Positions 13,883 through 13,919 of a DNA stretch of 13,919 nt are shown here, one piece after another. Both the position numbers and the translations under genes were made by a program. The stretch is from an uncultured Oscillospiraceae bacterium (GTDB taxonomy: Bacteria > Bacillota > Clostridia > Oscillospirales > Ruminococcaceae), in assembly GCA_902489475.1 (NCBI GenBank), contig CABUAH010000051.1, positions 1 through 13,919 on the forward strand, in the 5' to 3' direction. The stretch's first letter is position 1, and every line of letters starts with the position of its first letter. Below the pieces are notes generated by a model. The model was not told the DNA's origin, made no database searches, and was given only the letters and a program-made list of their open reading frames with translations.

Positions 13883-13919
13883 CGATACTTTTTACATCTA
13901 CCATGTTGCGGCGGTCATG
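13875..13919 (-). other. Possible 3' end of an antisense gene entering from the right
   Basis: The minus strand reads HDRRNMVDVKSIAI followed by TAA (13875-13877), open to the window edge. VDVKSI loosely recalls the VDxKSI helix of HPr-family proteins, which would mean a gene cut at the same junction as the recombinase. Fourteen residues are too few to decide, and this may be chance. Confidence 0.2.

Overview
The window comes from a low-GC Bacillota-type bacterium, probably gut-associated. The basis is an AT-rich enolase whose arginine codons are almost all AGA, strong AGGAG ribosome-binding sites, and near-consensus SigA promoters. TGG encodes Trp and TGA is used as a stop, so the standard bacterial code applies. 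No closer taxonomic call is safe from this sequence.

Layout: (1) 1-1504 is a housekeeping enolase with its own promoter, followed by a palindrome and a strong intrinsic terminator. (2) 1567-12056 is a horizontally acquired-looking type I restriction-modification island. A consensus promoter drives a half-size S-like gene, then hsdR, hsdM and a full-length hsdS. Behind hsdS lie four partial or N-terminally truncated hsdS copies in alternating orientation: TRD2-b (-), TRD2-c (+), a TRD1-C/TRD2-d copy (-) and TRD1-D (+). A tyrosine recombinase and an intrinsic terminator close the island. (3) 12057-12824 is non-coding DNA with four degenerate repeats, hairpins and a promoter/operator region. (4) 12825-13882 carries a Tn4451-type gene set: TnpV-like, a small putative ribbon-helix-helix protein, a TnpW-like protein without a normal start codon, and a large serine recombinase cut off after about 60 residues.

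How it works together: only the hsdS at 6766 has a start codon, a ribosome-binding site and an operon. The other copies lack these and act as an archive of target-recognition domains (TRDs). Short exact repeats of 14-18 bp sit at the TRD boundaries in inverted orientation, and the two largest nested pairs share almost the same centre (about 8561-8573). Inversion would swap TRD1 (A, C, D) and TRD2 (a, b, c, d) in the expressed gene, giving up to 12 combinations in principle. The HsdR/HsdM complex would then methylate and cut different target sequences in different cells. Inverting hsdS loci with a linked tyrosine recombinase are a known class. The seven-TRD nested layout, the different repeat families at different boundaries and the orphan half-S gene are the less ordinary parts.
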